The notes under the pieces are model-generated. The model had not been told where the DNA came from and ran no database searches. It was given only the letters and a program-made list of their open reading frames with translations. A DNA stretch of 64,000 nt, taken from Pseudomonas taiwanensis (GTDB lineage Bacteria > Pseudomonadota > Gammaproteobacteria > Pseudomonadales > Pseudomonadaceae). Positions 8,939 to 18,918 of the stretch are shown here, piece after piece (within the stretch, counting starts at the first letter, position 1; the number at the start of each line of letters is the position of its first letter). The position numbers were made by a program, and so were the translations under genes. The stretch spans positions 186,001 through 250,000 of the forward strand of contig NZ_QJRF01000074.1 in NCBI RefSeq assembly GCF_013393345.1, given 5' to 3'.

Positions 8939-9958
8939 TCACTTCCTCGGATCGAAGGCATCGCGCGCGGCTTCGCCGATGAACACCAGCAGGGTCAGCA
9001 TGGCCGCCAGCACCAGGAAGGCGGAGATGCCGAGCCAGGGCGCCTGCAGGTTGGACTTGCCCTGGGCTACCAGCTCGCCGAGGGAAGGTGCTCCTGGCGG
9101 CAGGCCGAAACCGAGGAAGTCCAGTGCGGTAAGGGTGCCGATGGCGCCGGTGAGGATGAAGGGCATGAAGGTCATGGTGGAAACCATGGCGTTGGGCAGG
9201 ATATGGCGGAACATGATGGCGCCGTTCTGCATGCCCAGGGCGCGCGCGGCACGCACGTATTCCAGGTTGCGGCCGCGGAGGAACTCGGCCCTCACCACGT
9301 CCACGAGGCTCATCCAGGAGAACAGCAGCATGATGCCCAGCAACCACCAGAAGTTCGGCTGCACGAAGCTGGCGAGGATGATCAGCAGGTAGAGCACCGG
9401 CAGACCGGACCAGATCTCCAGGAAGCGCTGTCCGGCAAGGTCTACCCAGCCGCCGTAGAACCCCTGAAGCGCACCGGCGATCACGCCGATGATGGAGCTG
9501 AGCAGGGTCAGGGTCAGGGCGAACAGCACCGAGACGCGGAAGCCGTAGATCACCCGCGCCAGCACATCGCGGCCCTGGTCATCGGTTCCCAGCCAGTTGT
9601 CCGACGAAGGAGGCGCGGGCGCTGGCACCTTGAGGTCGTAGTTGATGGTCTCGTAACTGAACGGGATGGGCGTCCAGATCATGCTGCCGCCCTTGGATTC
9701 GATCAGCTCGCGGATGTAGGGCGTCTTGTAGTTGGCTTCCAGCGGGAACTCGCCGCCGAAGGTGGTTTCCGGGTAGCGCTTGAGGAAGGGGAAGTACCAC
9801 TGGCCGTCGTAGCTGACCGCCAGCGGCTTGTCGTTGGCGATCATCTCGGCGCCCAGGCTCAGGACAAAGAGGATCAGGAACAGCCACAGCGACCACCAGC
9901 CACGCTTGTTGGCCTTGAAACGCTCGAAGCGCCGCTGGTTGATAGGGGAGAGTGCCAT
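8939..9958 (-). CDS. nppC: Peptide ABC importer inner-membrane permease (NppC/YejE type)
   Basis: This is one of two integral membrane subunits of the importer. The 339-residue protein has an N-terminal membrane segment (WWSLWLFLILFVLSLGAEM), a periplasmic loop typical of YejE and DppC, and a C-terminal binding-protein-dependent transport domain. The EAA-type loop reads YVRAARALGMQNGAIM. The ATG at 9958 has GGGAGGG upstream and is favoured over an in-frame TTG at 9964. It lies 2 bases after the nppB stop. Confidence 0.93.
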   Translation of the reverse strand: MALSPINQRRFERFKANKRGWWSLWLFLILFVLSLGAEMIANDKPLAVSYDGQWYFPFLKRYPETTFGGEFPLEANYKTPYIRELIESKGGSMIWTPIPFSYETINYDLKVPAPAPPSSDNWLGTDDQGRDVLARVIYGFRVSVLFALTLTLLSSIIGVIAGALQGFYGGWVDLAGQRFLEIWSGLPVLYLLIILASFVQPNFWWLLGIMLLFSWMSLVDVVRAEFLRGRNLEYVRAARALGMQNGAIMFRHILPNAMVSTMTFMPFILTGAIGTLTALDFLGFGLPPGAPSLGELVAQGKSNLQAPWLGISAFLVLAAMLTLLVFIGEAARDAFDPRK

Positions 9959-9960
9959 GC

Positions 9961-11046
9961 TCAACCCTCCCGGCTTTCAAAGTCGATACGCGGATCGACC
10001 AGGGTGTAGGTGAGATCGCCAATCAGTTTCACGACCAGCCCCAGCAAGGTGAAGATGAAGAGGGTGCCGAAGACCACGGGATAGTCGCGGTTCAGGGCCG
10101 ACTCGAAGCTCAGCAGGCCCAGGCCGTCGAGGGAGAAGATCACCTCGATCAGCAGGGAGCCGGTGAAGAAGATGCCGATGAAGGCCGCCGGGAAGCCGGC
10201 GATGATCAGCAGCATCGCATTGCGGAACACGTGGCCGTAGAGCACGCGGTTTTCCGACAGGCCCTTGGCGCGGGCGGTGATGACGTACTGCTTGTTGATC
10301 TCGTCGAGGAAGCTGTTCTTGGTCAGCAGCGTGAGCGTGGCGAAGTTGCCGATCACCAGGGCGGTCACGGGCAGCGCGAGGTGCCAGAAGTAGTCGGTGA
10401 TCTTTCCGGCGAAGCTCAGTTCGTCGAAGTTGTTCGAGGTGAGCCCACGCAGGGGGAACCAGTCGAAGTAGCTGCCGCCGGCAAAGAGCACGATCAGCAG
10501 GATGGCGAAGAGGAAGGCGGGAATGGCGTAGCCGACGATGATGGCCGTACTGCTCCAGACGTCGAAGGCGCTGCCGTGGCGCACGGCCTTGGTGATGCCC
10601 ATCGGGATGGACACCAGGTACATGATCAGGGTGCTCCAGAGCCCGAGGGAAATGGACACTGGCAGCTTCTCGATGATCAGGTCGATGACCTTGGCATCAC
10701 GGAAGAAGCTCGCGCCGAAGTCCAGTTTCAGGTAGCTGGTGACCATCAGCCAGAAGCGTTCCGGGGCGGGCTTGTCGAAGCCGTACATCTTTTCGATTTC
10801 GGCTACCAGCTCAGGATCGAGTCCCTGGGCGCCACGGTAGTTGGAACCCGCCGTGGCGACTTCCGAGCCGCCGCCGGAGATGCGCCCGGTGGCGCCACCT
10901 GCGGCGGCATCGAAGCCTTCCAGTTTGGCGATCATCTGCTCGACCGGGCCGCCGGGAGCGGCCTGGATGATGATGAAGTTGATCAGCAGGATGCCGAACA
11001 AGGTGGGAATGATCAGCAGCAGTCGACGCAGTATGTAGGCGAGCAT
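9961..11046 (-). CDS. nppB: Peptide ABC importer inner-membrane permease (NppB/YejB type)
   Basis: This is the second membrane subunit. The 361-residue protein starts [18 protein letters not shown], the usual DppB/OppB/YejB first membrane segment. It then has a long Gly/Ala-rich periplasmic insertion, as in YejB, and a transport domain with the loop [15 protein letters not shown]. Its start codon directly abuts the nppA2 stop codon with no spacer, so translation is probably coupled. Confidence 0.93.
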   Translation of the reverse strand: MLAYILRRLLLIIPTLFGILLINFIIIQAAPGGPVEQMIAKLEGFDAAAGGATGRISGGGSEVATAGSNYRGAQGLDPELVAEIEKMYGFDKPAPERFWLMVTSYLKLDFGASFFRDAKVIDLIIEKLPVSISLGLWSTLIMYLVSIPMGITKAVRHGSAFDVWSSTAIIVGYAIPAFLFAILLIVLFAGGSYFDWFPLRGLTSNNFDELSFAGKITDYFWHLALPVTALVIGNFATLTLLTKNSFLDEINKQYVITARAKGLSENRVLYGHVFRNAMLLIIAGFPAAFIGIFFTGSLLIEVIFSLDGLGLLSFESALNRDYPVVFGTLFIFTLLGLVVKLIGDLTYTLVDPRIDFESREG

Positions 11047-12894
11047 TTACTGGACATCCGGCTCGGAAGTGGGTTGCTCGGACTGGCTAGCAGTTTCCGT
11101 GCCCGGTTTCTGCCACCAGGTCATCAGGCCGAAGTCGTAGAGCGGTGTGGTTTCCGGGCGCTGGAATTGGTTCCAGTAGGCGACGCGGTAAGTGTCGACA
11201 TAATAGTTGGGCACCACGTAATGGCCCCACAGCAGCACGCGGTCGAGGGCGCGTGCGTGTTCCACCAGGCTCTGGCGAGAGTCGGCACGGATCAGGCCTT
11301 CCACCAGCTTGTCGATGGCGGGGTCGCGCAGGCCGATGAAGTTGCGGCTGCCAGCGCTGTCTGCGCTGCGCGAATGCCAGTACTCCATCTGTTCGTTGCC
11401 CGGCGAGTTGGACTGGCCCCAGGTGGCGGGAATCATGTCGAAGTCGCGCGAGCGCAGGCGGTTGATGTATTGGGATACGTCCACGCGGCGGATCTGCAGG
11501 TCGATGCCCAGCTCCGCCAGGTTGCGTTTGAACGGCAGGATCACCCGCTCCAGGTTGGCCTGGGCGGTGAGGAATTCGAACGCCAGGGGCTTGCCGTCCG
11601 GCCCGACCATCTTGTCGTTCTCGATCTTGTAGCCGGCCTCCATGAACAGCTGGTAAGCGCGGCGTTTCTGATCGCGGATGATCCCGCTGCCATCGCTGAC
11701 CGGTGGCTGGAAGACCTGGGTGAATACCTCTGCCGGCACCTGACTGCGCAGCGGTTCGAGAATCTTCAGTTCATCGGCGTCAGGCATCTCGTGGGAGGCC
11801 ATTTCCGAGTTCTCGAAATAGCTGCTGGTGCGTTTGTAGGAGCTGAAGAAGAGCTGCTTGTTCGCCCATTCGAAGTCGAACAGCAGGGCGATGGCTTCGC
11901 GTACGCGACGGTCCTGGAATACCGGCCGGCGAATGTTGAAGGCGAAGCCCTGCATGCCGGTCGGGTTGTGGTTGGGGATGGCTTCCTTGACGATCTTGCC
12001 GGCGCGAAGGGCAGGGCCCTCATAGCCGGTGGCCCAGTCCTTGGCGGAGTACTCCAGGTTGAAGTCGAACTGCCCGGCCTTGAAGGCCTCGAGGGACACC
12101 GACATGTCGCGGTAGTAGTCCACGGTGACGGCGTCGAAGTTGTAGTAGCCGCGCGTCACCGGCAGGTCCTTCGCCCACCAGTCCTTGACGCGCTCGTAGC
12201 GGATCGAGCGGCCAGCGTCGACCTTGGCGATGCGGTAGGGGCCGCTGCCCACTGGCGGTTCCATGTTGGTCTTGCCGAAGTCGCGGCCTTCCCAGTAGTG
12301 CTTGGGCAGTACCTGGATCTGGCCGATGATCAGCGGCAGCTCACGGTTGCCCGGATGCTTGAAGTCGAAGCGCACGCGTTGTTTGTCCTCCGCCTCCACC
12401 TTGGCGACGTCCGCGTAGTAGTGGCGGTACATCGGGTCGCCGTGCTCGACCAGCATATTGAAGGTGAAAACCACGTCCTCGGCCGTCACCGGCTGGCCGT
12501 CGTTGAAGCGTGCCTTGGGGTTCAAGTAGAAGCGCACGAAGCTGTTGTCCGGCGCTTTCTCGATCTTCTCCGCCAGCAGACCGTACTCGGTGAAGGGCTC
12601 ATCCGGGGAGTGGAAGGTCAGGCTGTCGTAGATCAGGCCCAACTGGTCGGCGGAGTTGCCCCGTGGGATGAAGGGATTGAGGCTGTCGAAGCCGCCGACG
12701 CCGGCGAGTCGCAGGACGCCGCCCTTGGGGGCATCCGGATTGACCCAGGAGAAATTCGTGAAAGTCGCCGGATACTTGGCCGGCTCGTCGTACAGCGTGA
12801 TGGCGTATTTCGGCTCGGCGATGGCGAACCCGGCCAGGGATAGCAGCAGGGCGCCACAGCCTTGCAGGCAAAGGGTGCGCAGCGTTTTGCTCAT
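11047..12894 (-). CDS. nppA2: Periplasmic peptide-binding protein, second copy (NppA2/YejA type)
   Basis: This is an extracellular solute-binding protein of family 5 that delivers peptides, microcin C-like or peptidyl-nucleoside compounds to the NppBCD importer. The 615-residue product begins MSKTLRTL with a signal peptide ending around LAGFAIAEPKYA. It keeps the family motif NPDAPKGG and the long YejA-type body. The ATG at 12894 overlaps the nppA1 stop by four bases (ATGA). It is clearly paralogous to its upstream neighbour, with shared blocks such as FDSLNPF/FDTLNPY and AKDWATGY/AKNWANGY. Confidence 0.92.
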   Translation of the reverse strand: MSKTLRTLCLQGCGALLLSLAGFAIAEPKYAITLYDEPAKYPATFTNFSWVNPDAPKGGVLRLAGVGGFDSLNPFIPRGNSADQLGLIYDSLTFHSPDEPFTEYGLLAEKIEKAPDNSFVRFYLNPKARFNDGQPVTAEDVVFTFNMLVEHGDPMYRHYYADVAKVEAEDKQRVRFDFKHPGNRELPLIIGQIQVLPKHYWEGRDFGKTNMEPPVGSGPYRIAKVDAGRSIRYERVKDWWAKDLPVTRGYYNFDAVTVDYYRDMSVSLEAFKAGQFDFNLEYSAKDWATGYEGPALRAGKIVKEAIPNHNPTGMQGFAFNIRRPVFQDRRVREAIALLFDFEWANKQLFFSSYKRTSSYFENSEMASHEMPDADELKILEPLRSQVPAEVFTQVFQPPVSDGSGIIRDQKRRAYQLFMEAGYKIENDKMVGPDGKPLAFEFLTAQANLERVILPFKRNLAELGIDLQIRRVDVSQYINRLRSRDFDMIPATWGQSNSPGNEQMEYWHSRSADSAGSRNFIGLRDPAIDKLVEGLIRADSRQSLVEHARALDRVLLWGHYVVPNYYVDTYRVAYWNQFQRPETTPLYDFGLMTWWQKPGTETASQSEQPTSEPDVQ

Positions 12895-14717
12895 CGGGCG
12901 TTCTCCGTGGGCTTCAGCCACCAGGCGCGCAGGCCCAGCGTGTAGGGCGGCGTGGTGACGAAGGCGAACCGGTTTCGGTACGCCAGGCGGTGATAGTTGA
13001 TGTACCAGTTGGGAATACCGTAGTGCTCCCACAGCAGGGTGCGGTCGAGGGCGCGAGCGGCGGCCAGTTGCTCGTCGCGGCTCTGGGCGCCGAGGAGCTT
13101 TTCGATCATCTCGTCGGCCACCGGGTTGGCGACGCCCGCATAGTTCTTGCTGCCCTTCACGCCGACCTGGCTGGAATGGAAGTAGAGGTATTGCTCCAGG
13201 CCCGGGCTCAGGGTCTGCGGCAGGGTCATGAGGATCATGTCGTAGTCGAAGTGGTCCAGGCGCTGTTTGTACTGGGCGCGGTCCACCGTGCGCAGGCTGA
13301 CGTCGATGCCGATGCTGGCGAGGTTTTCGCGGTAGGGCTGGAGGATTCGTTCAAGGTTCGGATTGACCAGCAGGATCTCGAAACGCAGCGGCTGGCCACG
13401 ATCGTTCAGCAGGCGCTGGCCGGACAACTTCCAGCCGGCTTCGGCCAATAGACCCAGCGCGCGGCGAAGGGTTTCCCGCGGGATGCCACGACCTTCGGTG
13501 GTGGGCACCTGGAAGGGCCGGGTGAACAAGGGTTCAGGCAGCTCCTTGCGATGCGGCGACAGCAGCAGCCACTCATGGCCCTCGGGCTTGCCCACGGCAC
13601 TGAACTCGCTGTTCGGGTAATAGCTGGCGGCGCGTATGTAGGCGTTGTTGAACAGGGTGCGGTTGGTCCATTCGAAGTCGAACATCAGCCCCATGGCCTC
13701 GCGGACCTTGCGGTCCCCGAACATGGCACGGCGGGTGTTCATGAACAGCGCCTGAGTCTGGGTCGGGATCTGGTGCGGAATCTCCGCGCGGATCACGTCG
13801 CCCCGGGCGATGGCCGGAAAACGATAGCCGTTGGCCCAGTTCTTCGCCTGGTGCTCGATATAGAAATCGAACTCGCCAGCCTTGAAGGCTTCGAAGGCGA
13901 CATTGCTGTCGCGGTAGAACTCCACCTCGACCCGGTCGAAGTTGTACTTGCCACGATTGGCCGGGAGCTTTTCACCCCACCAGTCCTTGACCCGTTCGAA
14001 CACCAGGCTGCGTCCCGGCCTTACCTGGATGATGCGATAGGGGCCGCTGCCCAGTGGCGCTTCGAAGGTGGTCGCCTTGAAGTCACGCTTCTTCCAATAG
14101 TGCTGCGGCAGCACCGGCAGTTCGCCGAGACGCAGTATCAGCAGCGGGTTGCCGGCGCGCTTGAGCACAAAACGGATGCGATGGCGGTTGAGGATATCGA
14201 CCCGCTTCACTTCCTGGAGGCTGGTGCGGTACTGCGGGTGGCCGTTCTTGACCAGCGTGCGGTAGGAGAAGGCCACGTCGAAGGCGGTGATTGGCTGGCC
14301 ATCGTGGAAGCGGGCTTCTTCGCGCAGGTTGAAGACCACCCAGCTCCGGTCTTCGCTGAACTCGACGCTCTTGGCGATCAGGCCGTAGCTGGATGCGGGT
14401 TCGTCGCCGGACGGATCGTACTGGCCGGTGCCCACCATCAACGGCTCGTTCAGCTCGGTTACGCCGTACTGCAGGAAGTTGGGCGTGGAAACCGGGCTGG
14501 TGCCCTTGAAGGTGTATGGGTTGAGCGTATCGAAGGTGCCGAAGGCCATGACCCGCAAGGTTCCGCCCTTGGGTGCATTGGGATTGACCCAGTCGAAATG
14601 GTCGAAATTGGCGGGGTATTTCAGGGCGCCGAACTGCGCATAGCCGTGGCTTTCGGTAAGGCTGGCGAAGCAGGGTTGAGCCAGCAGGCCAATGAGCAGG
14701 AACGCAAGGCGACGCAT
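12891..14717 (-). CDS. nppA1: Periplasmic peptide-binding protein, first copy (NppA1/YejA type)
   Basis: This is the first gene of the importer operon. The 608-residue family-5 solute-binding protein starts MRRLAFLLIGLLAQPCFAS, a clear signal peptide. It contains NPNAPKGGTLRVMAFG near the N-terminus. The frame stays open 89 codons further upstream, but that stretch lacks a signal peptide and resembles nothing, so the internal ATG at 14717 is used. In P. aeruginosa PA14 the NppA1A2BCD system, with two binding proteins in this order, takes up peptidyl-nucleoside antibiotics; the match in order and size supports the same name here. Confidence 0.9.
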   Translation of the reverse strand: MRRLAFLLIGLLAQPCFASLTESHGYAQFGALKYPANFDHFDWVNPNAPKGGTLRVMAFGTFDTLNPYTFKGTSPVSTPNFLQYGVTELNEPLMVGTGQYDPSGDEPASSYGLIAKSVEFSEDRSWVVFNLREEARFHDGQPITAFDVAFSYRTLVKNGHPQYRTSLQEVKRVDILNRHRIRFVLKRAGNPLLILRLGELPVLPQHYWKKRDFKATTFEAPLGSGPYRIIQVRPGRSLVFERVKDWWGEKLPANRGKYNFDRVEVEFYRDSNVAFEAFKAGEFDFYIEHQAKNWANGYRFPAIARGDVIRAEIPHQIPTQTQALFMNTRRAMFGDRKVREAMGLMFDFEWTNRTLFNNAYIRAASYYPNSEFSAVGKPEGHEWLLLSPHRKELPEPLFTRPFQVPTTEGRGIPRETLRRALGLLAEAGWKLSGQRLLNDRGQPLRFEILLVNPNLERILQPYRENLASIGIDVSLRTVDRAQYKQRLDHFDYDMILMTLPQTLSPGLEQYLYFHSSQVGVKGSKNYAGVANPVADEMIEKLLGAQSRDEQLAAARALDRTLLWEHYGIPNWYINYHRLAYRNRFAFVTTPPYTLGLRAWWLKPTENAR

Positions 14718-14953
14718 CAGGCGGGGGTCCGATCCATGGATATCGTGTCGGGCATGTGGGCGTTGGCCTCGCTGGCGGGATGGCGCGGGCATCGGGCCGG
14801 CGAAATCGTGTCGGGGGTCACGCGCCGTGGCTGTCGGCGGTAACGGCTGGCAAGTACAGTAACAGCTTGTACAGGCAAGAAAAAAGGGCCAGCCTGCGGG
14901 TAGCTGGCCAGCATTCTGGCCACCATTCGGAAATTTGCGCAGGGGTGCCAATC

Positions 14954-16408
14954 TTGGGTGAACGCAGCCATGGTCTGCAGTCATGGATCGACCGTCTCAA
15001 TGAGGCCGAATTGCCCGCTCTGGCCGCGGTGGTGCAGGACCTGCACCAGATGGCCCAACAGGATAAGTCTTCCGTACAGCAGCTGGCCGATGTGCTGCTG
15101 CGTGATGCGACCCTCACCTCCAAGGTGCTGAAGGTCGCCAACAGCGTCTATTACAACCCCTCCCAGGAAGCCATTCGCACGATCTCCCGCGCCATCGTGC
15201 TGATCGGCTTCGAGAATGTGCGCCTGATCGGTCTTTCGGTCAGCCTGATCGACAGCCTGCTGGCTCGCGGCCCGAGGGAGCAGCTACCCGAGATTCTCGC
15301 GCGTTCCTTCCACGCGGCCGTGCAGGCTCGCAACATCGCCGGCTACCTCCTTGCGCGCAGCCAGGAGGAGGTCTTCATCGCCGCCCTGTTGCACAACCTG
15401 GGTGAGCTGGCGTTCTGGGGTTGTGGTGGCGAGCAGGCCGACGAGCTCGCTGCCGCGCTGGCGCAACCGGGTGTCGATGAGGAGCAAGCGGTGCGCGAAG
15501 TGCTGGGCACCAGTTTTCGTCAGTTGACCCTGGGGCTGGTCCGCAGCTGGAACCTGGGGGAACTGGCGAGCCTGGCCCATACCGGCTCCGCGCAGGGTGA
15601 TCCGGCGGTGAAAGCCGTGAGCCTGGGGGTTCGCATCAGCGAAGCGGCCTTGCAGGGCTGGGACTCAGCCTCCATGGCACAGCTTGTAGAACAACTGGGG
15701 GGGTTGGTTGGCCTGAGTCGGGAGGAGGCCATGCAGCAGGTGCTGGCCAGTGCCGATGAGGCGGTCAAGGTGGCGACCACATTCGGTGCCAGCAAGCTCT
15801 GTCACCTGATACCCCATACCGACCCGGATCAGATCCGACTGCAGCGTGAGCAGCGGCAGGCGCGCCTGTTGCAACCGGACCTGCTGGTCATGCAGCAGGC
15901 CTTGCAGGAACTGGGCATGCTGGTGTCGCGCAAGGCGGACATCAATCTGGTGCTGGATACCCTGCTCCAGGGACTGCACCAGGGGGCCGGACTGGAGCGG
16001 GTGATGGTGGCGGTGCTGACTGACCAGCGCAGTCGCTTCACGGTACGCCGGGCGGTGGGCGAGGGCAGTGAGCGCTGGCTCGATGGCTTTGCCCTGCCCG
16101 CCGGCCAGGCCGAGCAAGCCAATCTGTTCAGCTACGTCCTGCGGGCCCGCGAAACCATCTGGATGGGCGTGCCGGCGAGTTACAGCCTGAATGACCTGGT
16201 GACGCGACCGATGCGCGAATGGCTGGGGCAGGGAATGTTCTTCGTCGCGCCGCTACTGGCGGGCAAGCGCGAGATCGGGGTGATCTATGCCGACTGCCGC
16301 CTTTCGGGGCGGGCGCTACGGCACGAGCAGTTCGTGGCGTTCCAGCACTTCGCCCAGGCGGCGGGGCGATGCCTGGAGGCGATGGCGCAGAAGAATCAGG
16401 GCAGGTAG
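14954..16408 (+). CDS. HDOD-domain signalling protein
   Basis: The protein carries an N-terminal HDOD domain, beginning about ELPALAAVVQDL and including LLRDATLTSKVLKVANSV. This is a catalytically degenerate HD-type domain used in bacterial signalling. The C-terminal half, with HQGAGLERVMVAVL and FVAPLLAGKREIGVIYADC, looks like a GAF sensor domain. The start is uncertain. TTG at 14954 has AGGGG about 8 bases upstream and gives 484 residues; GTG at 14945 is an alternative. The frame stays open to 14756, but that part overlaps the divergent promoter of nppA1. The 3' end overlaps mltD by 13 bases tail to tail. Confidence 0.85.
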   Translation: MGERSHGLQSWIDRLNEAELPALAAVVQDLHQMAQQDKSSVQQLADVLLRDATLTSKVLKVANSVYYNPSQEAIRTISRAIVLIGFENVRLIGLSVSLIDSLLARGPREQLPEILARSFHAAVQARNIAGYLLARSQEEVFIAALLHNLGELAFWGCGGEQADELAAALAQPGVDEEQAVREVLGTSFRQLTLGLVRSWNLGELASLAHTGSAQGDPAVKAVSLGVRISEAALQGWDSASMAQLVEQLGGLVGLSREEAMQQVLASADEAVKVATTFGASKLCHLIPHTDPDQIRLQREQRQARLLQPDLLVMQQALQELGMLVSRKADINLVLDTLLQGLHQGAGLERVMVAVLTDQRSRFTVRRAVGEGSERWLDGFALPAGQAEQANLFSYVLRARETIWMGVPASYSLNDLVTRPMREWLGQGMFFVAPLLAGKREIGVIYADCRLSGRALRHEQFVAFQHFAQAAGRCLEAMAQKNQGR

Positions 16409-17979
16409 ACCGTCAGGGTCTGGCCGGGCTTCAGGGAGCGGTCGCTGCGGGGGTTCCAACGCTGAAGGTGTTTCATTTCAACGTTGAATCGCTTGGCGAT
16501 CAGGTAGAGCGAGTCGCCCTGCTTGACCTTGTAGTAGGTCACCGACTCGCGGCCGTTGCCCTTCGACTTGCCCTTGCTTGCATTGGCGACCTGGGTGGCA
16601 CCGCCTTCCAGTTTCAGCACCTGGCCAGCCTTCAGGTGGTTGGCCTTGAGGCTGTTCCAGCGCTTGATGTCCTGCACGTTCACCTTGTACTGGCGAGCGA
16701 TGGACCAGAGGTTGTCGCCACTCTTGACCTTGTGCGTGCGTGCCGGGGTCGGTGCTGGAGCGCTGGCGACGTTCTGGAACAGCGGCCGATCAGGTTTCAG
16801 GCCCGGCTCGACCGGGATGCTCAGTTGCTGGCCCACCCGCAGGTGATTGCCCGACAGGCCATTGATCTCTTTCAGGGTCTTGGCCGTAACGTGGTAGCGA
16901 TTGGCGATGCCATGCAGGCTGTCACCATTGCGCACCCGGTACTGCTGCCAGTCCACCAGTTCCTGGGGCTTCATCAGCGCGAGGTTGGCAGTGAGCAGTT
17001 CAGCCTTGTCGGTGGGGACCAGCAGATGTTGCGGGCCGTCCATGGTGATGCGTTTCTTGAAGGCCGGATTGAGCTGGTACATCTCATCGGCGTCCATGTC
17101 GGCCATCGCGGCCACACGGGAAAGGTCCAGGCGTTGTTGCTTGACCTCCACCACTTCGAAGTAAGGCTCGTTGGCGATGGGGCTCAGGTTCACGCCGTAG
17201 GCTTCCGGCGCCATCACCAACTGCGACAGGGCCAGCAGCTTGGGTACGTAGTCCTGGGTTTCCTGGGGAAGCGGCAGGTTCCAGTAGTCGGTTGGCAGGC
17301 CGAGCTTCTGGTTGCGCTCCATGGCGCGGCTGACGGTGCCTTCGCCAGCGTTGTAGGCGGCGAGGGCCAACAGCCAGTCGCCGTTGAACATTTCATGCAG
17401 GCGTTCGAGGTAGTTCAGCGCGGCGTTGGTGGAGGCGGTGATGTCGCGTCGGCCGTCGTACCAGTTGGTCTGGCGCAGATTGAAGTGGCGACCGGTCGAG
17501 GGAATGAACTGCCAGATACCTACCGCGTTGCTGCGTGAGTAGGCGAAGGGGTTGTAGGCGCTTTCCACCACCGGCAGCAGGGCCAGTTCAAGGGGCATGT
17601 TGCGCTCTTCCAGGCGCTCCACCACGTAGTGGATATAGAGGCTGCCGCGGTCGCTGGCGGTTTCCAGGAAGGAAGGCTTGCTCACATACCAGAGGCGCTG
17701 ACGCTCGATGCGCGGGTTGACGCCGATCTCGTCCTGAAGCTTGAAGCCGTTACGCATGCGTTCCCAGATATCCTGGGGTTCGCGCTCGGTTTGAGCCTCT
17801 TCCAGCCACTGAGCCTGCTGCTGCATGGCCAGTGCGCGGTCGGTTTCGCGGCCCTGGTCGTCGTCCTTCTGACCCGTGCCGGCGCAGCCTGCGAGAGTGG
17901 CGGCGCACACCACCACAAGCGCGCGTGCGGCTCGTGCCAATGCATCCAGGTCGAAGGTTTTGATCGGCGAAGACAACAT
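16396..17979 (-). CDS. mltD: Membrane-bound lytic murein transglycosylase D
   Basis: MltD is an outer-membrane lipoprotein that cleaves peptidoglycan glycan strands, forming 1,6-anhydromuramyl ends. The 527-residue product has a lipobox ending at Cys32 (ATLAGC). Its SLT domain has catalytic Glu139 in PVVESAYNP and the signature SRSNAVGIWQFIP. Three C-terminal LysM repeats follow, each starting with a YRVRNGDSL-, HKVKSGDNL- or YKVKQGDSL-like motif. The third ends at the C-terminus. The ATG is at 17979, and gloB follows downstream at 18078-18857 on the same strand but upstream in transcription order. Confidence 0.97.
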   Translation of the reverse strand: MLSSPIKTFDLDALARAARALVVVCAATLAGCAGTGQKDDDQGRETDRALAMQQQAQWLEEAQTEREPQDIWERMRNGFKLQDEIGVNPRIERQRLWYVSKPSFLETASDRGSLYIHYVVERLEERNMPLELALLPVVESAYNPFAYSRSNAVGIWQFIPSTGRHFNLRQTNWYDGRRDITASTNAALNYLERLHEMFNGDWLLALAAYNAGEGTVSRAMERNQKLGLPTDYWNLPLPQETQDYVPKLLALSQLVMAPEAYGVNLSPIANEPYFEVVEVKQQRLDLSRVAAMADMDADEMYQLNPAFKKRITMDGPQHLLVPTDKAELLTANLALMKPQELVDWQQYRVRNGDSLHGIANRYHVTAKTLKEINGLSGNHLRVGQQLSIPVEPGLKPDRPLFQNVASAPAPTPARTHKVKSGDNLWSIARQYKVNVQDIKRWNSLKANHLKAGQVLKLEGGATQVANASKGKSKGNGRESVTYYKVKQGDSLYLIAKRFNVEMKHLQRWNPRSDRSLKPGQTLTVYLP

Positions 17980-18077
17980 TGGCTGAGGGGTTTTTCCGGC
18001 AAAAAAGTTCGGCGATTCTAGAAATCGACCTATGGTTGGTCAAGTTTTCACCAGTTCTCCGAAGCCTGACCGAGTGT

Positions 18078-18857
18078 TCAGAATTGGTCTTTCCAGGCTC
18101 GAAGGGTCGCGAAGACCTCGGCTGGCGTAGGGTTATCCCGGCCAGCCCGCTCGTCGGCCATTTGTTTAACGGATGTTTCAGTCACCCGCATGAAGGGGTT
18201 GGTCGCGAGTTCAAGGGCGATGGTCGATGGCAGGCTGATACCGCCTTGCTCGCGCAACCGGGTGACCTCGTCGAAGCGATTGGAAGTCGCGCGATTGCCG
18301 GGCTCGACGGCCTTGGCGAAACGCAGGTTGCTGAGCGTGTATTCGTGCGTGCAGAAGACCTGGGTGGCCGCCGGGAGCGCCGCCAGGCGGCTGAGCGAGT
18401 GGTGCATCTGTTCCGGCGTTCCTTCGAACAGCCGGCCGCAACCGGCCGCGAACAGCGTGTCGCCGCAGAACAGCAGGGGACGCTCGGTGTCCCCATGGTA
18501 ATAGGCGATATGCCCCAGGGTATGGCCGGGTACCTCGATCACCCGGAACGCCAGCCCGAGCACCTGCACGGTGTCGCCATCGCCCAGCGCCTCGTCGCGT
18601 GCGGGGATTTTTTCCTGCGCCGGGCCCAGTACGCGGGCGCCGGTCGTTTCTTTCAGGCGCGCCACGCCGCCGATATGGTCATGGTGATGGTGGGTGACCA
18701 GAATATCGGTCAGCTTCCAGCCGGGATGGGACTCCAGCCAGGCCAGCACCGGCGCGGCATCGCCGGGGTCGACCACGGCGCAGCAACGCGTTGCGTCGTC
18801 CTGCAGCAGCCAGAGGTAGTTGTCGGAAAAGGCGGGGAGGGCATCGATCTGGATCAT
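18078..18857 (-). CDS. gloB: Hydroxyacylglutathione hydrolase (glyoxalase II)
   Basis: GloB hydrolyses S-D-lactoylglutathione to D-lactate and glutathione, the second step of methylglyoxal detoxification. The 259-residue metallo-beta-lactamase-fold protein begins [16 protein letters not shown], typical of GloB. The binuclear metal motif THHHHDH is at residues 55-61, with [10 protein letters not shown] and [16 protein letters not shown] further on. The frame extends upstream to 18920, but the ATG at 18857 matches the conserved N-terminus. It is divergent from the methyltransferase gene with a 61-base promoter gap. Confidence 0.97.
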   Translation of the reverse strand: MIQIDALPAFSDNYLWLLQDDATRCCAVVDPGDAAPVLAWLESHPGWKLTDILVTHHHHDHIGGVARLKETTGARVLGPAQEKIPARDEALGDGDTVQVLGLAFRVIEVPGHTLGHIAYYHGDTERPLLFCGDTLFAAGCGRLFEGTPEQMHHSLSRLAALPAATQVFCTHEYTLSNLRFAKAVEPGNRATSNRFDEVTRLREQGGISLPSTIALELATNPFMRVTETSVKQMADERAGRDNPTPAEVFATLRAWKDQF

Positions 18858-18918
18858 GAAGGGAGTCGCCAAGCAGAGAGCAATGGAGCATCTTAGGGCT
18901 CTCACGCAGGAGATTGCC

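Noticed and set aside
9952-12843. A 963-codon plus-strand frame opposite the npp genes
   Set aside because: Shadow of nppB and nppA2; composition is unlike a real protein and it has no ribosome-binding site.
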